Both the position numbers and the translations under genes were made by a program. DNA of 64,000 nucleotides from Manduca sexta (taxonomy: Eukaryota; Arthropoda; Insecta; Lepidoptera; Sphingidae), in assembly GCF_014839805.1 (NCBI RefSeq), contig NC_051117.1, positions 5,642,001 to 5,706,000 on the forward strand, in the 5' to 3' direction. The notes under the pieces were generated by a model. The model made no database searches. It saw only the letters and a program-made list of their open reading frames with translations, and was not told the origin of the DNA. Below, in pieces: positions 21,291 to 34,965 of this stretch. Each line of letters begins with the position of its first letter. Position 1 is the first letter of the stretch.

Positions 21291-24254
21291 CTGATTCATT
21301 TAAACTATTGAAGTATAATCCAGTCTGGAGTATCGTAAGTTTTGAATGCATGGCTGTACGACCTTGGTGTGACTGAACTCATTTGAAGTTTTTCTGTAGT
21401 GTACAAGTTATCAGCGAAACTAAACGTAGTAAATTCGCAAATTATAACTATTAACAATAGACTCTTCAAATATCTCTCATGGGAATGCTAGACTTCGAGA
21501 GAGTAGTTATTTCATTTGCTTGTTAAATGGCTTTAAATGGCCACAGCTGCTACCACCTCGTAGATAAACAACAGTTATTTATAGTAGAGTCGTGTAGCAT
21601 AAGTTTGTATTAATTTAAAGTAAATGAGGATATGAGCGTGTACCTAGAATAATTTGGCAATAAACTAGTAGTTTATATGCAGTGCAGGTTTTTGTAAACA
21701 TTATAAAATCAAAACAAAACTGTAGACTTAAGATTCCTTTGCCGGATATTAAAAAAGATAAATGGGCGTATGTCGTAGAATATAATCTGTACATGATGTA
21801 CCTGAGTCATACAAAATGGGGGAGATTTAATTTTTATTATTTTGGCAACAAAATAGCATTTGTCTATTGTATTTGAAATTACTCATTACATGGATTTATA
21901 CGAAAAGTTTTTGGTGTTGTGCCAAAATGAAAATGGAAAACGAAATGTGGAAAGATGGGCTGATTGCGGATTCGAATTCATTCGCTTAGTACTCGTGCAA
22001 AGGTTTATATTTATGGAGAAATTATATGCGACTATATTAGTGTTAATTTTATTGTTTTTTAAGTTGTTTTTAAAATTCATTTTATTTATTATGATATTCA
22101 TTTTCCTTTTTTGCACCTGTTAATTCCTGCAAGATCTTAACCTTAATTTTGACTGGAAGGGAATGCCAATGCCATTAAGTTAAAAAAATACAATCACAAT
22201 TTTACTTGTTACGACTTAAATACCAAAGTAAAAGACCGCAATTTGAATAAGAAATACAATTATTCCGGTTTACGAATAGTTTCAATTTGTCAGGACGTAA
22301 ATCAAAATGATAAATTCAGCGAATGATTTAAATGATCTTCTATTTATATAAAACGTGTTATAAATATTCGTGTTACACACCAATGTCAGAACTCTAAATA
22401 AATCCCGAATCATAAATAACCATCAACTTAACAACTCAATTCAGCCAATTCACATTAACGGACTATACCAAAATTATAGCATGGATTTCCATTACTTAGC
22501 ACCTTACAATTACGAAATATTCGCTGTCCTTGTCACGTTTATACAAAGTGATATAAGAGGAAAAGAGAGGCTCTAGTAATCTCCTATAATCGGAATAAGG
22601 CGCCGTCGATACAAACCATCGGGCGGAGATTTAACAGTAAAAAATTCTGGACCAAACATCACCGTTACTTGAGATTGTCATGGCTTTTGTTTAGATTTAA
22701 TTATACAAATAGTATGCGACGGGTTTGATGCAGCTTTTACTGGAGTGTGTCCAAGACAGGGGGGAGATCGGAGATAGGCATAGTGGGATTTATGATTCGA
22801 AAATGTTTTGCTGTGATGTGTACTTCAAGTCGTTGGGGCCCCAAGCTACCTAATTCGGTACAATGTACAAGAAAATATATTTGAATATCGTATAAAAACT
22901 TATATATATGCGGGAACAGAATACTTAGAAATAACTTCTTTACTAAGAAAATAGTTTCGAATCTTGATATAGCGATATATATGTACTACGTACTAGATTT
23001 GGCGTTACGAACATTCATTGTGTTCAACTGAATTGAACTGTCATACATTCAAACTGATTTTAGTATGGTATCAATATTGATGCTTGTGGTTGTGTACGGA
23101 GTGGCGCTCATAATATAAAAACGCGAGTCTAAGTGCAAATCTGGATGTGAATAAAAATATTAGTCAAATTAGTAAAATTATTTGTTGTTAAAGTGAATCA
23201 ATAAGTTATAACAGTTTTGGTTACCATTTTAGTTCAGATTTTGAACAAATAGTTTATATGGACGTTCGTGTCTATAGAATATACGTCAATGATATCGATG
23301 ATGTACAAACCCCGTTACAATTTATAATGACAAATCATTGTGACAGGCTACTCGGCGGAGTAGAAATTATTTTCGTATCGACTTCACATTATGCTTTCAA
23401 GCAACTCGATATCAGATGACGTAAGCCTAACTTGTTACATTAATATTGATGTACTGTTATTTTGTTACCTTTAAGACGGTAAGGCTGATTGTAGACCAAA
23501 AGCTATGCTAGATTAGTTTAATAGATATTTTTTATAATTGTGTGCAGATTGAAAAGTATGTTAAGGTAGGTACTATGTACGATTTCGGCTATGCGAGCTA
23601 AGTTAGCTTAGCTTTTGGTCTGTTACTCATAAAATAACTTACTTAGTTACTGTAGTATTTTTCCTTTTATAACAAACATGCATACATAATATAACGTGCA
23701 GTGAATCACAAAAGTAGCTTACACATTAAAAATTACAAATCGCCTTTAAACTTTTGTGTTCTTACCGATAGTCGTTTTTTCTCTAGTAAAATAAATAACA
23801 AAAGGTTAACTACATTTTAGATAAAGAAAAAAGAATATCTTGAGTGAAGTAAATATGTAGAAGCATTTTGAAGTTTTAACATTCAGCTACTTTGAGGGCT
23901 GAATGTACATGAGTGCTAAAATCAGTATGGGACTTTTGCATTTTTACATTCAAAGATTAAAAACAAACATTCCTTTTACATAATAAAACGCATTGAATGC
24001 TAACACAAGCTATAAATATGTACCGGTCTAGTAAACATTTGTTTTTTATACGAACCATACCACCGACATTTCAATTATCTATGGTCTATACTATATTATA
24101 GACGTTTCGATGTATACCAATTTCTTTTTTTAAGTCTCATTTTTCTCGGGCAACGGCAATGAAAAATTTACTCAATATTTTAGGGAGTATAAGTGAAAAT
24201 ATTCTACGTCCATTATAACATCCACAAAAATGCAACTGTCATAAATAACATGAC
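21291..24254. other. unannotated, about 3 kb
   Basis: AT-rich and almost free of recognised repeats. Low-complexity T-rich stretches near 22040-22110. Frames at 21682-22123 reflect AT-rich composition. Confidence 0.4.
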
Positions 24255-24490
24255 TACTTAGTTGTACTGCATGCGCGGTACGAGAGCTCTGAATTCCTGG
24301 GTTCGAATCCCGTGTCGGGCAAAGTGATATTTGGGTTTTTCGCTTCGTATCAGCCCAGTCTGGAATTTGCGCTCGGTATGGCAATAGGCTCGTCCCCTAT
24401 CACATCATGGGACGGACAACAGAAAAGTGGGTGCCCTGGTTGCGCCTCTGCATACCCCTTCGGGGATAAATGCGTGATGATGTATATGCG
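24255..24490 (+). mobile_element. SINE-B, plus-strand copy
   Basis: Head with gttgtactgcatgcgcggta and a perfect B box GGTTCGAATCC at 24300-24310, then gtgatatttgggtttttcgc, tggcaataggctcgtcccct, gtgggtgccctggttgcgcc and ggggataaatgcgtgatgat. The A-box region is partly decayed. The two frames across it (24172-24384 minus, 24312-24500 plus) are repeat sequence. Confidence 0.85.
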
Positions 24491-25007
24491 TCATAAATAA
24501 TTCAGCATCTGTTTATGAAATTCACATAATATATTTCGGATGTAATGATTTCTTTAATTAGTCGGAACGTGTTGATTAATTACGACCATGTGTTCGATTT
24601 TAGCTAAGCATATACACTTAAAGATCCAATGTATGAAATATTACCTTAATTAGACCATTAGGGCCTAGTCTCAGGTGTGTGGAATTTTCAATTTACGTGC
24701 CATTTTAGTATGTCAAGACAAGATTACGTACATGTAATTAATTTAAAAATGAACTAAAACTTGTCCTTATACCAGTGTATTTAATGCTACATAGTTTAGA
24801 GCCTCTGTTTAATAATCATATAGCTCATTTTATCTTGCAGCTATTTCAAATAATGCCAGCCAATTTAATAGTCTCATCCCTAATTATAGGATAAAAAAAG
24901 TTAGCGAGCTTAATTAATAAATCATGCTATTGTTTTGACACTCTAATTTTGTCTAAAAATAAATAAGAAGTAAGACTAAGCTCTAACGGCGGTAGTGCGG
25001 TAGCCTA
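24491..25007. other. unannotated
   Basis: No recognised feature. Confidence 0.5.
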
Positions 25008-25146
25008 AACATCGTGAGCATCTGTATACCTGAGAAGGTCTCTATAAGAAATTTGAGGGTATGTCTGCCAATCCACACTAGACCAGCGTGATTGACTAAG
25101 ACCTAAACCTTCTCAGCAGCAGAAGAGGCCCGTGCCAATATTATAT
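25008..25146 (+). mobile_element. SINE-A 3' fragment, diverged
   Basis: aaacatcgtgagcatctgta, cctgagaaggtctctataag, ccaatccacactagaccagc and gaggcccgtgcc follow the SINE-A body in order. Head absent. Confidence 0.7.
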
Positions 25147-25584
25147 TTAATTTATATAAGATTAAACTCGAAGAAACTAAGCCGGCAATATCGATACCAT
25201 TGCTCAATCCAGCGAAACGCAATGTATTTCAGTTATAAATTCTAATTATAATAGGCTCTCGGCATTCATCTCTGTCCACCCACTTTTAATTGGTGGTGGG
25301 AATATGAATATTAATATTGAACATTTAACAGTTAGTTTGGTCCTTGATGCAATGATATATTAACCACAAAATGATGGTTAATAAATAGCATTTTATGTGG
25401 GGTAGATATAGGGTTTTTTTTTATATCAAATTTGGTACCTAAAGTATAAATATAAAATGTCATGCAGCGTGTTATCGCTATGTTTATTTATTTAATTAAA
25501 GTAAAACCACGTTATTTATTTAAAATGTCTCTAAAACATTATAATATAAAAGTATCAAAACTCTGATATATAATATGATAATAA
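25147..25584. other. unannotated AT-rich DNA
   Basis: May include the decayed body of the Helitron whose 3' end follows. Confidence 0.4.
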
Positions 25585-25623
25585 TATAAACTTCACGCGG
25601 GCGAAGCCGCAAGCAAAAGCTAG
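25585..25623 (+). mobile_element. Helitron 3' terminus
   Basis: Hairpin gcgggcgaagccgc, then aagcaaaag and CTAG at 25620-25623 followed by T. The 5' boundary is not identifiable. Confidence 0.65.
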
Positions 25624-26382
25624 TAAAATAATATAAACATAGGTGACTTTTGTTACATTTTGTCAACAAGGGTTATTAGATTATTTGTAGTTACTGTTTA
25701 TTTGAAATGCTGTGGATGTAAATGGTTAGAAAACATGACCATTACCTCACATAAAGTTCGGCAACCTTCTCTACCCATCAAAATCAGATAAACTATAGTA
25801 CTCAAATTTTTCAAGTGACATTGTTTGGTCTACTTCTACTATACAAAGGCGATATTACAAATTACTCATAAGCCAAAAAGTTTTGGACCTTTCACATATA
25901 AAACAGGCGCATGACTGTCCTTATCACTTAACTGATTAAAACATTACAAAATGTTTTTAAAACCAAGGCCCAAGCCACACTGAACTAATCGCATTATAGT
26001 ACCAAGTAAATGTTTAAAAGCAATTTTTCAAAACAGTCGTAAAGTAGAAAATATTGAGTCATAGCACATTACAGAATGTACTAAAAGCTTGGTGATGTTT
26101 AGTAAGGGTACATGTGGAATATTACCGCTATACCAATGTATTGTTACTCGATTTTCGACCTTAAGTTATGTGAGTAAGTGTGTGGTAATATGAACGAGCT
26201 GCATGTGTTATGGTAAATATGTTAAGATGTTCGTCATTCAAAGCGAGTAGAGTGCTTTTCTTTCTATTTATTAACTTTGTAGATATTTAAAAAGGCTCTA
26301 GTGGGTTACGTCAGTATGTACAGTTCGATCTTGGGTACATTAGATATCAATGTATGATGTTTCAAAAGTAATTCGTGGTATA
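25624..26382. other. unannotated
   Basis: No recognised feature. Confidence 0.5.
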
Positions 26383-26540
26383 TCTATACTAATGTATAAA
26401 ACTGAAGGGTTTGTTTAAACGCGCTAATCTCGGAAACTACTAAACTGATTTTTATTTTTTTCTGATTTATATCTGAGTGCTGTAGGCTACTTTTTATCCC
26501 GGGAATATTTTTCACGCATGCGCAGTCACAGGCAAATATC
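26383..26540 (+). mobile_element. small Helitron, plus strand
   Basis: TCTATACTAATGTATAAAAC at the 5' end, then gtttgtttaaacgcgctaat, ctcggaaactactaaactga and gtaggctactttttatcccg. The 3' hairpin is decayed (cacgcatgcgcagtcac). Confidence 0.65.
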
Positions 26541-28639
26541 ACATAATAATTATATGTCTTATCGTGTCTTATCAACTAACAAAAATTGTATTGCAGTCTC
26601 TATTTTTATCGTAAGTTCATTGTCAACCAATTCATGGAAATAAGGTTATTTCAATCTTACCAAAACGTGGAACCTGGAGTCAAGACTTTCGCGCCACATA
26701 TATTACTACCACTTAAATAACTGTTGACCCTTTTAGTTTGAGATTTATTCACGAAAAGATATCATGACCTATTTAAATTAAAATTTACATTCAAGCGGAC
26801 TCACAAATAAATCGACCTGCATTAACCTCGTGCCGTCAAAGAAACTATATTTTAACATATCGTATTACCAATATTTTTTAATAAATTACTAGTTAAAACA
26901 TTCTACACATGTACGAGAACTCAAAGCTTTTTAGTTCCACCAAATTTGTATATCAAAACAGCCATAAAACTATCTATTGCAATTAAGAAACCCGTGGCCA
27001 TCTCTAAAAGAAAAAGTATAAATGCATTTCGTCTGGAGTTGTTTTTGCGATCTTAATGTGTTTTTTGGTTGAAATATTTTTTTCCGAGACAATGGTTTCG
27101 GTGCTTATCGCGTCTGGAGGATGTCTTGGGTTTCGCTCGAGTGTTTTTAGTGCTGAAAAGGAAAAATATTCTTTCAATGTACTCAGAAGTCTATAAACTG
27201 AGCTCTGTTTAATATTAGTTGTTACTCCTAAAGAGTTAGCTGTAATTCTTTTCTTAAGTTCCTTTTTGACAATCCCAATTAACTCAATTCAATCACGTAT
27301 ATATATTTGAATTCTGAATTATTAAATCGTTAGGTATTAGAATAACTAAAATAGGAAGTTCAAATATATACAATTTATCATAATCAGCTAAACATGAGTT
27401 AAATAGAACACGTTTTCTGATTGTAGTGAACTGTTTGAAACATTACTAAAGATTGGCTGCAATCGTTATAATAACTTGCTCATTAAATCACCTTAGAACA
27501 CCTCTAGCGTTGGAATAAAGCTTAGTTCGCATGGAACTCTCGGCTTGAGTTACACTTAGGTTAAAGGTTTCCAAAGGCTTTTTTTTATCAATAAATGATA
27601 GTCAATCATCCATCTGAGAGGCTTGATTAGAGGCCGAGACATCGTGTTTCTGTGTCTTTTAATTATAAAATACTTATGCTCTTCTAATATAGATTAAAGG
27701 TGAAAGTTACTTGTGCTTCAATAGTATTTAATTTGTCCAGATATAGCTGTATACGTACTTATTTAGAACACTGTTCAAGATCTTCTAGTTCCTTAACAGT
27801 GTATTAAGTTTTATAATACCGTCTAAACATCTGTACATGCCAAAAAGTTAAAATCAAAGTATTCTAATCGCTAACACTCGTGCAGACGTGCCCTAAGCAT
27901 TTATTATACTTAACTGCGTTAGAGTTGCGAGTTATTGCCGTCCAAAGCTGTTTTTATGCTTTTTCTCCCACCTAGAGTTAAGAACAGCAATCTTGGGAGT
28001 TTTGCAACATTTTATTGTTTTACGACGGCGCTCGGTGCGTGAAGTATCGAATCGCCTCGGGCAATACAAGACCTATTTTATTGTCTCCGTTGCTGAAATT
28101 TTGGTGGCTGTAACAATGGAGTGAGAATTTTATTGGCCAATGCCGATTGGCCGCGAGTTTGTTCGGTTTGTGATGATTTTAAATAATGTTGAATTTGTAA
28201 TGTATACTGTAAAGATAAATTTTCATATATAGCATTTTATTTGGCATCAAAATAAAGTTATTTTTTGAAATTGTATTAAACCAAAGTTAAACCTATTGTT
28301 GTAAGTAAACAATGCCGGTTTCGCAATACAACAGTTCGGAAGCCATTGTCAATCAATTCTGAAGTTTCCATGGGCGAAATGAAGTCATAAAAGTTTTGTA
28401 GTTGCGTCGGCCCGTGTACCGAGGAGATTACAAAGCAAAAATGGAGCTTTTCAATCTAGCAATCAGCTGAACAAACGAACGATTTACGTAACACCGGTTT
28501 ACGAGTTTCCCCACACCAAAATTCGTCTGAAACAAGCCGACGATTCTGCTCACGCGAAAACTTGCACCGTACTGACTTTTGCCTTTATAAATTCGGCTGG
28601 ATTTGCGTGTCGAAGGAGAAATGTAACGATAACAGAGGC
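26541..28639. other. unannotated, about 2.1 kb
   Basis: No repeat, exon or regulatory signal could be supported. Confidence 0.45.
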
Positions 28640-29700
28640 ACGACGGTTAAATTATGTAAGATTACGCGTCTGTGGTGAGTAGGATCTTGCTGCCAGGCTT
28701 TTACGAGTTTCGTATGACTCCGAGATCGTCATGAAGGCTATTTTCGGGATCTCATTTGAGAAGTTTGCCGTCATCAAAGAGGGAATCTGGGTGTCGTTAG
28801 ATCGTGTCGGTATTCACGTTGATACCGTCTATATTAAAACAATCCTCCCGAGCTCTGACGGTATAAGCGGAGTCCTTGGAGCGTGAGACATAAAATCGTA
28901 TTAAGCGTCATTAGGCGGTAATAATATTAGAATTTGTAAAGTGTCGCACACTTTTGCGACCCTTGTAATACCACTGTCAACGCTAGTAATAACATCAGGT
29001 AAAAATGGGTCCCGAACTTGTCCCTCGACGGCGGCGTGGATATATCGGATCTCTCGCTCGCTCACTTTAATTGGCCGGAGACAGAATCTCGGTCCATACT
29101 CCGGGCACGCCGCGCCGCACAGATGGATCACCAAACATTTGTCATTTAAAAACATTCGGGCGGTATCCAAACGTCCACGGTCCCGATAATAAAATTAGGC
29201 GCGTTTGAAATAATTGCAACCTTTTATTTGGGTATCTCCGGACGTCGGAACCACTTTAGACGCAATCAAGTTTCCTCCGCGGAATCGAATTGAGACATTG
29301 AATGTTTGCCATTTTCTTTTCCCCCCAATTTCGCGCCAATAGCAAAAGTAAAAAGGCTCGCCGATACCACCAACATGGAGGGCAATATACGACATCGTCG
29401 GGAGAACCATTTCCTTTAATGCTTTCATGAGATTCGGGAACTAAAGAGCGTGTAACAACGTATCTGTTCTTTGCCTTTTAATAGCCTAAGAACGGACAAA
29501 CTGGCAAGTATTAACTTTTATCAACCATCTGCACGAATGTCACGTCTTTATTACTACTTATTCTTTGTCCTCATGAATGCATCGTCGGTGGGAGCGGGAC
29601 AGACAACAGCCGTCTCATTTTCTTCTTGTAGTTGTCTCCACGTACGAAAAGGTAGGGAAGCGCGCGTCCCTCTCGTCCATAGGTGTTCAATTCAATAAAA
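28640..29700. promoter_or_regulatory. CpG-richer, repeat-free kilobase, candidate enhancer or hidden exon
   Basis: Composition shifts to higher GC and CpG for about 1 kb with no recognised mobile element. It includes a short inverted repeat gtcgca...tgcgac at 28942-28959 and many homeodomain-like TAAT/ATTA cores (for example around 28910). Overlapping frames of 70-89 codons on both strands have no recognised domain. It may be a conserved non-coding element. Confidence 0.3.
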
Positions 29701-31503
29701 AATGGCGTACCTGGACCGGTCCCCTGACATGTTTGTACATTTTTCTTACTGTTGTGTCGAGCCTTTTTTGTTACGTATATTCCGATTGAGATTGAATCTG
29801 GAGCGTTATTAAAAAAGTTTCTCGCGTAATTCTCGCGGTGATTTTTGCTGGCGCCTGGTGGATATTTGCTTTCGCGCGCTTTTCCATTTCTTTTGTGATG
29901 TCGATGATTTATTGTCTAAATTTTACAACGCACGTGCTCTTAAGATTTTGGTTCATTTTAATAATGCAAAATTTGGATTCAATTAACATTCTCGGGCCCT
30001 CACTGAGCCTTCGTTGAGCGTTACAGAAACATGTTGGTGATGTAATACTACATGAATGTGAAATTCATTAAAATACGTACCGATATAAATTATTCTAGAT
30101 TTGAGGTTTTAATTGTGTTTGTTATGTTTCTGACTTAAGCGGTATTTACCAGTAATTAGGTTTTTATGAATAAGCGGGGACTTTTTACGAATAGACGTTC
30201 ACGAGGTCATAATAAAACAATGAACGCCTCTTTGGATGATTAATAAAATTAAAAAAACAAAGAATTCAAAAAAGAACATTTTCTCCCCTAGCGTCCTTTG
30301 TACACGAACCTTTCAAAACGATGTTGCAAGCAGTAAAAACAAAATCACCCCGTTGCAATCCAATCGTTTGTCTAAGTGAGCAATTTAAAAAATAAAAATC
30401 CAATATGGCGTACGCTCGCAACAGCTGACTCAGCGCCACCTTACGATGGCATGGCGTCCGGATCTCTTTTGTCCCCGTACTTTGCTAAGCGATTGTAGCT
30501 GACATTTTATTTTTGAAAGCTTATTGACAGGCTGAATTGGGCATTTGACAATGGTGGGGTAAAAAGTTGTGCTGGTAGTTCAATAGTTTTTGAGTGTACC
30601 TCTTGGTAATTGACCAGTTTTATTTATGCAGGGCGATGTTAAATAAAACTGAAATTGAACGAAATCTATGTTACTGACAGGAAAGTGTACCAATAATTTC
30701 TTATTTTATTCTTGTTTCATCTAATCTTACAACTTAAGGTATAGTTCAATGCTGATAAACAACTGTATGACCGTAACTATGGCAGTGAAGAACTGACAAG
30801 TTTTTATTGTCGGTGGACTTATCTATCCGAACAGGTGCTAACCTACCTCCTAAACCAATACTCGCTAGAAAACCCTCGTTCGTCGTATAATATTCTCGTA
30901 AGGGTGGTTAAGTTTAAGGAATTTTAATGTCGAATTGTAGATTCCGTTTAATTATCAAGATATTTAAGGGCAGTACTCTCTTAAACATCTTAACCTGTCT
31001 TCAAAATCTTTACCTAATATTACAAATTATAATTTGTCTCTAAACAATTTACGTTGTATTTTATTTGAACAAAAAATTTAAATACAATTTAGTCCTTGTT
31101 GTATGAATACATAACGCGAACAATTTAACTTAAAGTATAATGAATTCGCGTAAGAACAATAGTTTTAGTTGCATCAATTGTTGACTCACTCATAAGCCGT
31201 CCAATACTTGTGACACGCATTGACAATTATAACCTAACTCGATACGTCATCCGGGTTTCTCCATTAATGCCATTTGAATGTATCGATCACGAAGCATAGA
31301 ATCGGAGGAAAATTAGAGAATAACAATGTTTACATTAATTGGTAGTTTTTGGGTAGATCTGGTTTTTAATATATAGATTACTATAGCAATTGGAAGCACT
31401 ACTATTCATGTTTAAACAAGCAGCAGATAGGTTAATTATTGGGCATTATATTGCTAGGAATAATATTTAGTCTGATCAGGTAATGATATAGCACAGAATG
31501 TAA
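29701..31503. other. unannotated, about 1.8 kb
   Basis: A short GC-richer patch lies at 30405-30490. No repeat or gene recognised. Confidence 0.45.
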
Positions 31504-31690
31504 TGTTGTGTTCCGGTTTGAAGGATATTGTAGGCAGTTTAACTACTGGACATAATAAGACTTAACATCTCATGTCTTTGGATGGATAATTCAAGGTGTT
31601 TGATGGTGTTTCTACTGTTTATGGGCATTCATATCGCTTACCATCAGGCGAATGGCAAGCTCGTCACGTCATTCAAAGAAATAAAAGAAA
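31504..31690 (+). repeat. family E retroposon, copy 4 (5' truncated, internal deletion)
   Basis: gttccggtttgaaggatatt, gacataataagacttaacat and gatggtgtttctactgttta lead to an A-rich tail (31678-31690). The gtggaataccgaacaatac segment between gatgg and aattcaag is deleted. Confidence 0.75.
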
Positions 31691-34147
31691 ATTGGTGGTA
31701 TTTGAGTTGCTACTCATTTCGTTGTACGGACAGATAAGTGTACGCTGGACTTCTTTAAGGTTATAAATAAGGCCCTTGCGAGACGTCCATCAGCAATATT
31801 CAACTTACAACTAAAGTAAACAACAGGAGCTATCTACTGCTTCCTTCGTATACGTTTGAAACGATAACACCTCCTTGATGGAATATGAAAAATGGATGTG
31901 GAAAATGTGAATATGTGCTAGCACAAAATTGCTTGATTATAAATAAAAAAACATTTGAAATAGGTCATTAAGTCCGCTATTATATTACTGTATATTTTAG
32001 CAAGTCATGTTATAAATAATTAATTCTTTAACACCGGTGTCTCAGCACCTCTTGCTATTTGCGGAACATGTCTCGGTTATACGGCGATTCTCTTAGATGC
32101 CAGTACATTTTCCACTTCACCTAGCTCTTCGTTTACGACCTGTCTAACTAGGTCTAACTTGTTTTCAGGCCGGGCAAGGTCGTTGACAATGCTGACACTT
32201 AATATGCCATGTTAGTACTACATGTAACTACAACATACTATTGTACTTTAGTTCTTCCAAAAGATTTTTCGACTGTTTGTAATTGTTATTCTTGTATTAC
32301 TACTGTCTAATTATATTTTTAAGTCCTGGGTAGTTTGCAATCTCGAGTGTTTCTGATTTCAAAGCTTTGTGTTTATCTTGAAGATTTCGAGAATGTACTT
32401 CGTTGACCATTCCACAAATGACTTATTCCTTCTCCCAACACAATATATCTTGATATTTTTCTTTACCACAATTAAAATCACAAACTATTGACATTTATAG
32501 AAAACAAGACTTTAAACCAAAAATAACCCGCTTCGATCGTGTCATGTGTAAAGAAGTTCCAAATCTCACCAGCTCTCAAGATGAAATTAAACTGCAACTG
32601 CAAGTATCTACAATAATTTAAACTATCGTCTGTTCCTGTACTAAGCATTAAGTATTCAAGGGACGTCTGACGTGCCTCGTCTACATGTCCAACGCAAGGC
32701 CGTGAGCGCATGACATTCTGATTGATAAATTAGATGCATTGTCTTACTGTTCCTGTGTTTTTGGATTGATCATTGCGCTTTTAGTTTCTTGTAAAGCTTC
32801 TGCTCGTGGTTAAGTTAGTATTTTTGCTCCCATAATGTCCTATTGTATTTTTCTAGTGTATAATGTAGGTTAGAAAGTGTCATAGGTTATTCAACGGTTG
32901 GATTGTTTACAAACATCTTCGCAAACGAAATACTGTACCAATAAAAAACCAAAAATATTAAGCACTTGACGACTTTAAAATCTTAATCAAATCATAATAA
33001 CAGTAAACACAATGATTCATAACATTAAGGCCATTAGCAAAATTCCTCACCGTCGTTTAGCTTTCACAAAGATCGATCAAACGGTGCTATCTCTGTACCA
33101 TATCTCCGTCTTTTTCCCAACTTCACAAAAAGCCACAGGGAGTAAAAAGAGACAGACGAGGCTGTAATTTACGCAGCTTTTAACGAGCCGCTCATAAATC
33201 TTTTGTAGTCGGTTCACTACGGTCGTTTGCGCCGGCGCATTGAATGCGACGACGTTTGAGATAAGATTTAAGAGAAAAATTCAGACACACCAGTCGAAAA
33301 TGCATGTTATATCCACATTGGCTTCTTGACAATGATTTGTGGTAAATACTGTTGGTAGCTGGCTATTTGAATATGTATTAAGGTTTATTATTGCATGTAA
33401 GCTATTTAGAGAATCCACGGTGTTAAAAAGTAAGTAGCTTAAGTAAAGCTACTTGGACTGTGAATCTCCGTAAGCCCTTGAACCCAAAATCTTTCTATAA
33501 CTTGCATACAATTAATGGATAAGATACACTATCACTGAAATGCTGATAACGAAAAACCCTCGGAATTTCGCTGGAAATACACAAACATATTTTGATACTA
33601 CCGTTTCTAAAATTATATATATACACCTCTGTCATAATTATATAATGTTTTCTCTCGCTTCCTCCGGCATTAAATGTCACTCGATATAACGAGACAAGAC
33701 AATGTATAACTAAAACAGACGTAGGTACGTGTTTTATTATTTCAATGGCTCCCACACGGGTCGTAAATAAAAAAGTATGATTTTGTAGGAGACCCGTTTT
33801 AATTATTATAGTTTCGGTAAATATATAAAATATTTTAACTGCCTATTATTTAAATGACGAATAAATGAAAAACAGTTGAAATATCCCCAAACTTACGCAA
33901 ATCTGGGTAAATCAAGTCTGGCAGCCCTGTAGCTGTCATCGGGCGGACAGCTGTGCATCCTAGTTCTATCAACAAACATGGATAATGGTATTAGACCGAT
34001 GACCGACACACGCCGGATAGGTAACTAATTGAAATGTGTTGTAATCTCACGGGCCGTACAGATTTAGAAATTGGGTCGGACACCAGACTGAGTCTATTGT
34101 TAGAAAATTAAACTGTATGTATATTGTAATAAGTACTATGGTGGAAT
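31691..34147. other. unannotated, about 2.5 kb
   Basis: No recognised repeat. A CpG-richer patch at 33160-33260 contains gctcataaatctttt. Small frames (32478-32711, 33495-33755) are unsupported. Confidence 0.45.
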
Positions 34148-34400
34148 TTGCTGGTGGTAGGATTTTATATTTGCTCGGATAGCGACCACCGTACACAAGA
34201 TCTTAAAACCCCCCATAGTGGCCCACGTAAGTATCGTGTTCCGGGATCAGCCTGTGTATATCCGGTTCCAACAGGCCGGCATAATTGTGTCGACTGCCGA
34301 AGAATAATCATCTCTCGTCAGTCGACATTCTATTGCACCCAACTCCAATTACCATCAGGTGCAGCTGGGAGCACTTAACCGTGCACGAATAAAAAAAAAA
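34148..34400 (+). mobile_element. SINE-D, poly-A-tailed copy
   Basis: Collinear with 48188-48440: gatagcgaccaccgtacaca, ggttccaacaggccggcata, attgtgtcgactgccgaaga, atcatctctcgtcagtcgac, then a 10-A tail at about 34390-34399. One-sided poly-A identifies a retroposon; no Pol III boxes are obvious, so SINE is a working label. Confidence 0.75.
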
Positions 34401-34810
34401 TCAATTCTAACAGTGGGACTTTAGGTTGGGTAAAAATAGAGTATTTTTAGTGATTTATTTACAAGAATGTCTAGTTGCAATTCTGAAGGTATATTAACCG
34501 TTTGGTGTTATTCAGGCCCGTTGTTTCCTAAATAAGTGTCAACTGCCAATTTTGTTAACTTCAAGCTTCGTAATAACTTAAAGACAACACTTACATAAAC
34601 TATTATTTGGTACGGATATGCGATCGTATTAGCAAAATGAATCGCCAGTTGCATAAATAGTGATGCGATGAGTTCGAACAATTGAATTCGAAGCAAAAGT
34701 TCAAGATAAGGACGTTGAGATTATCGGATTGATGCAATACAAGGGTGCAAGTTACAATCGATAGCGACAACTATTTTTAGTTTTTTGGGAATTTTGAGAG
34801 ACTGGCAGGC
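34401..34810. other. unannotated
   Basis: No recognised feature. Confidence 0.5.
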
Positions 34811-34965
34811 AGTGGCGAGGGCGAAAATTTCCGAAAGGATTCCTGACATAACAAATAGGTACTAATATGCATAAATGCTGTCTACAAATTGTTCTGATAA
34901 TGATTTTACATAAATTATGAAAGGGAGGCCGAAAGGAATTGGATTGTATGGTCCCTTCGCCACTA
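34811..34965. mobile_element. short TIR element, copy 2 (AGTGGCGA family)
   Basis: 155 bp with near-perfect ends agtggcgaggg and ccttcgccact. Shares cataacaaataggtactaat, atgcataaatgctgtctaca and tacataaattatgaaaggg with 12249-12402. The minus frames here are repeat sequence. Confidence 0.8.
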
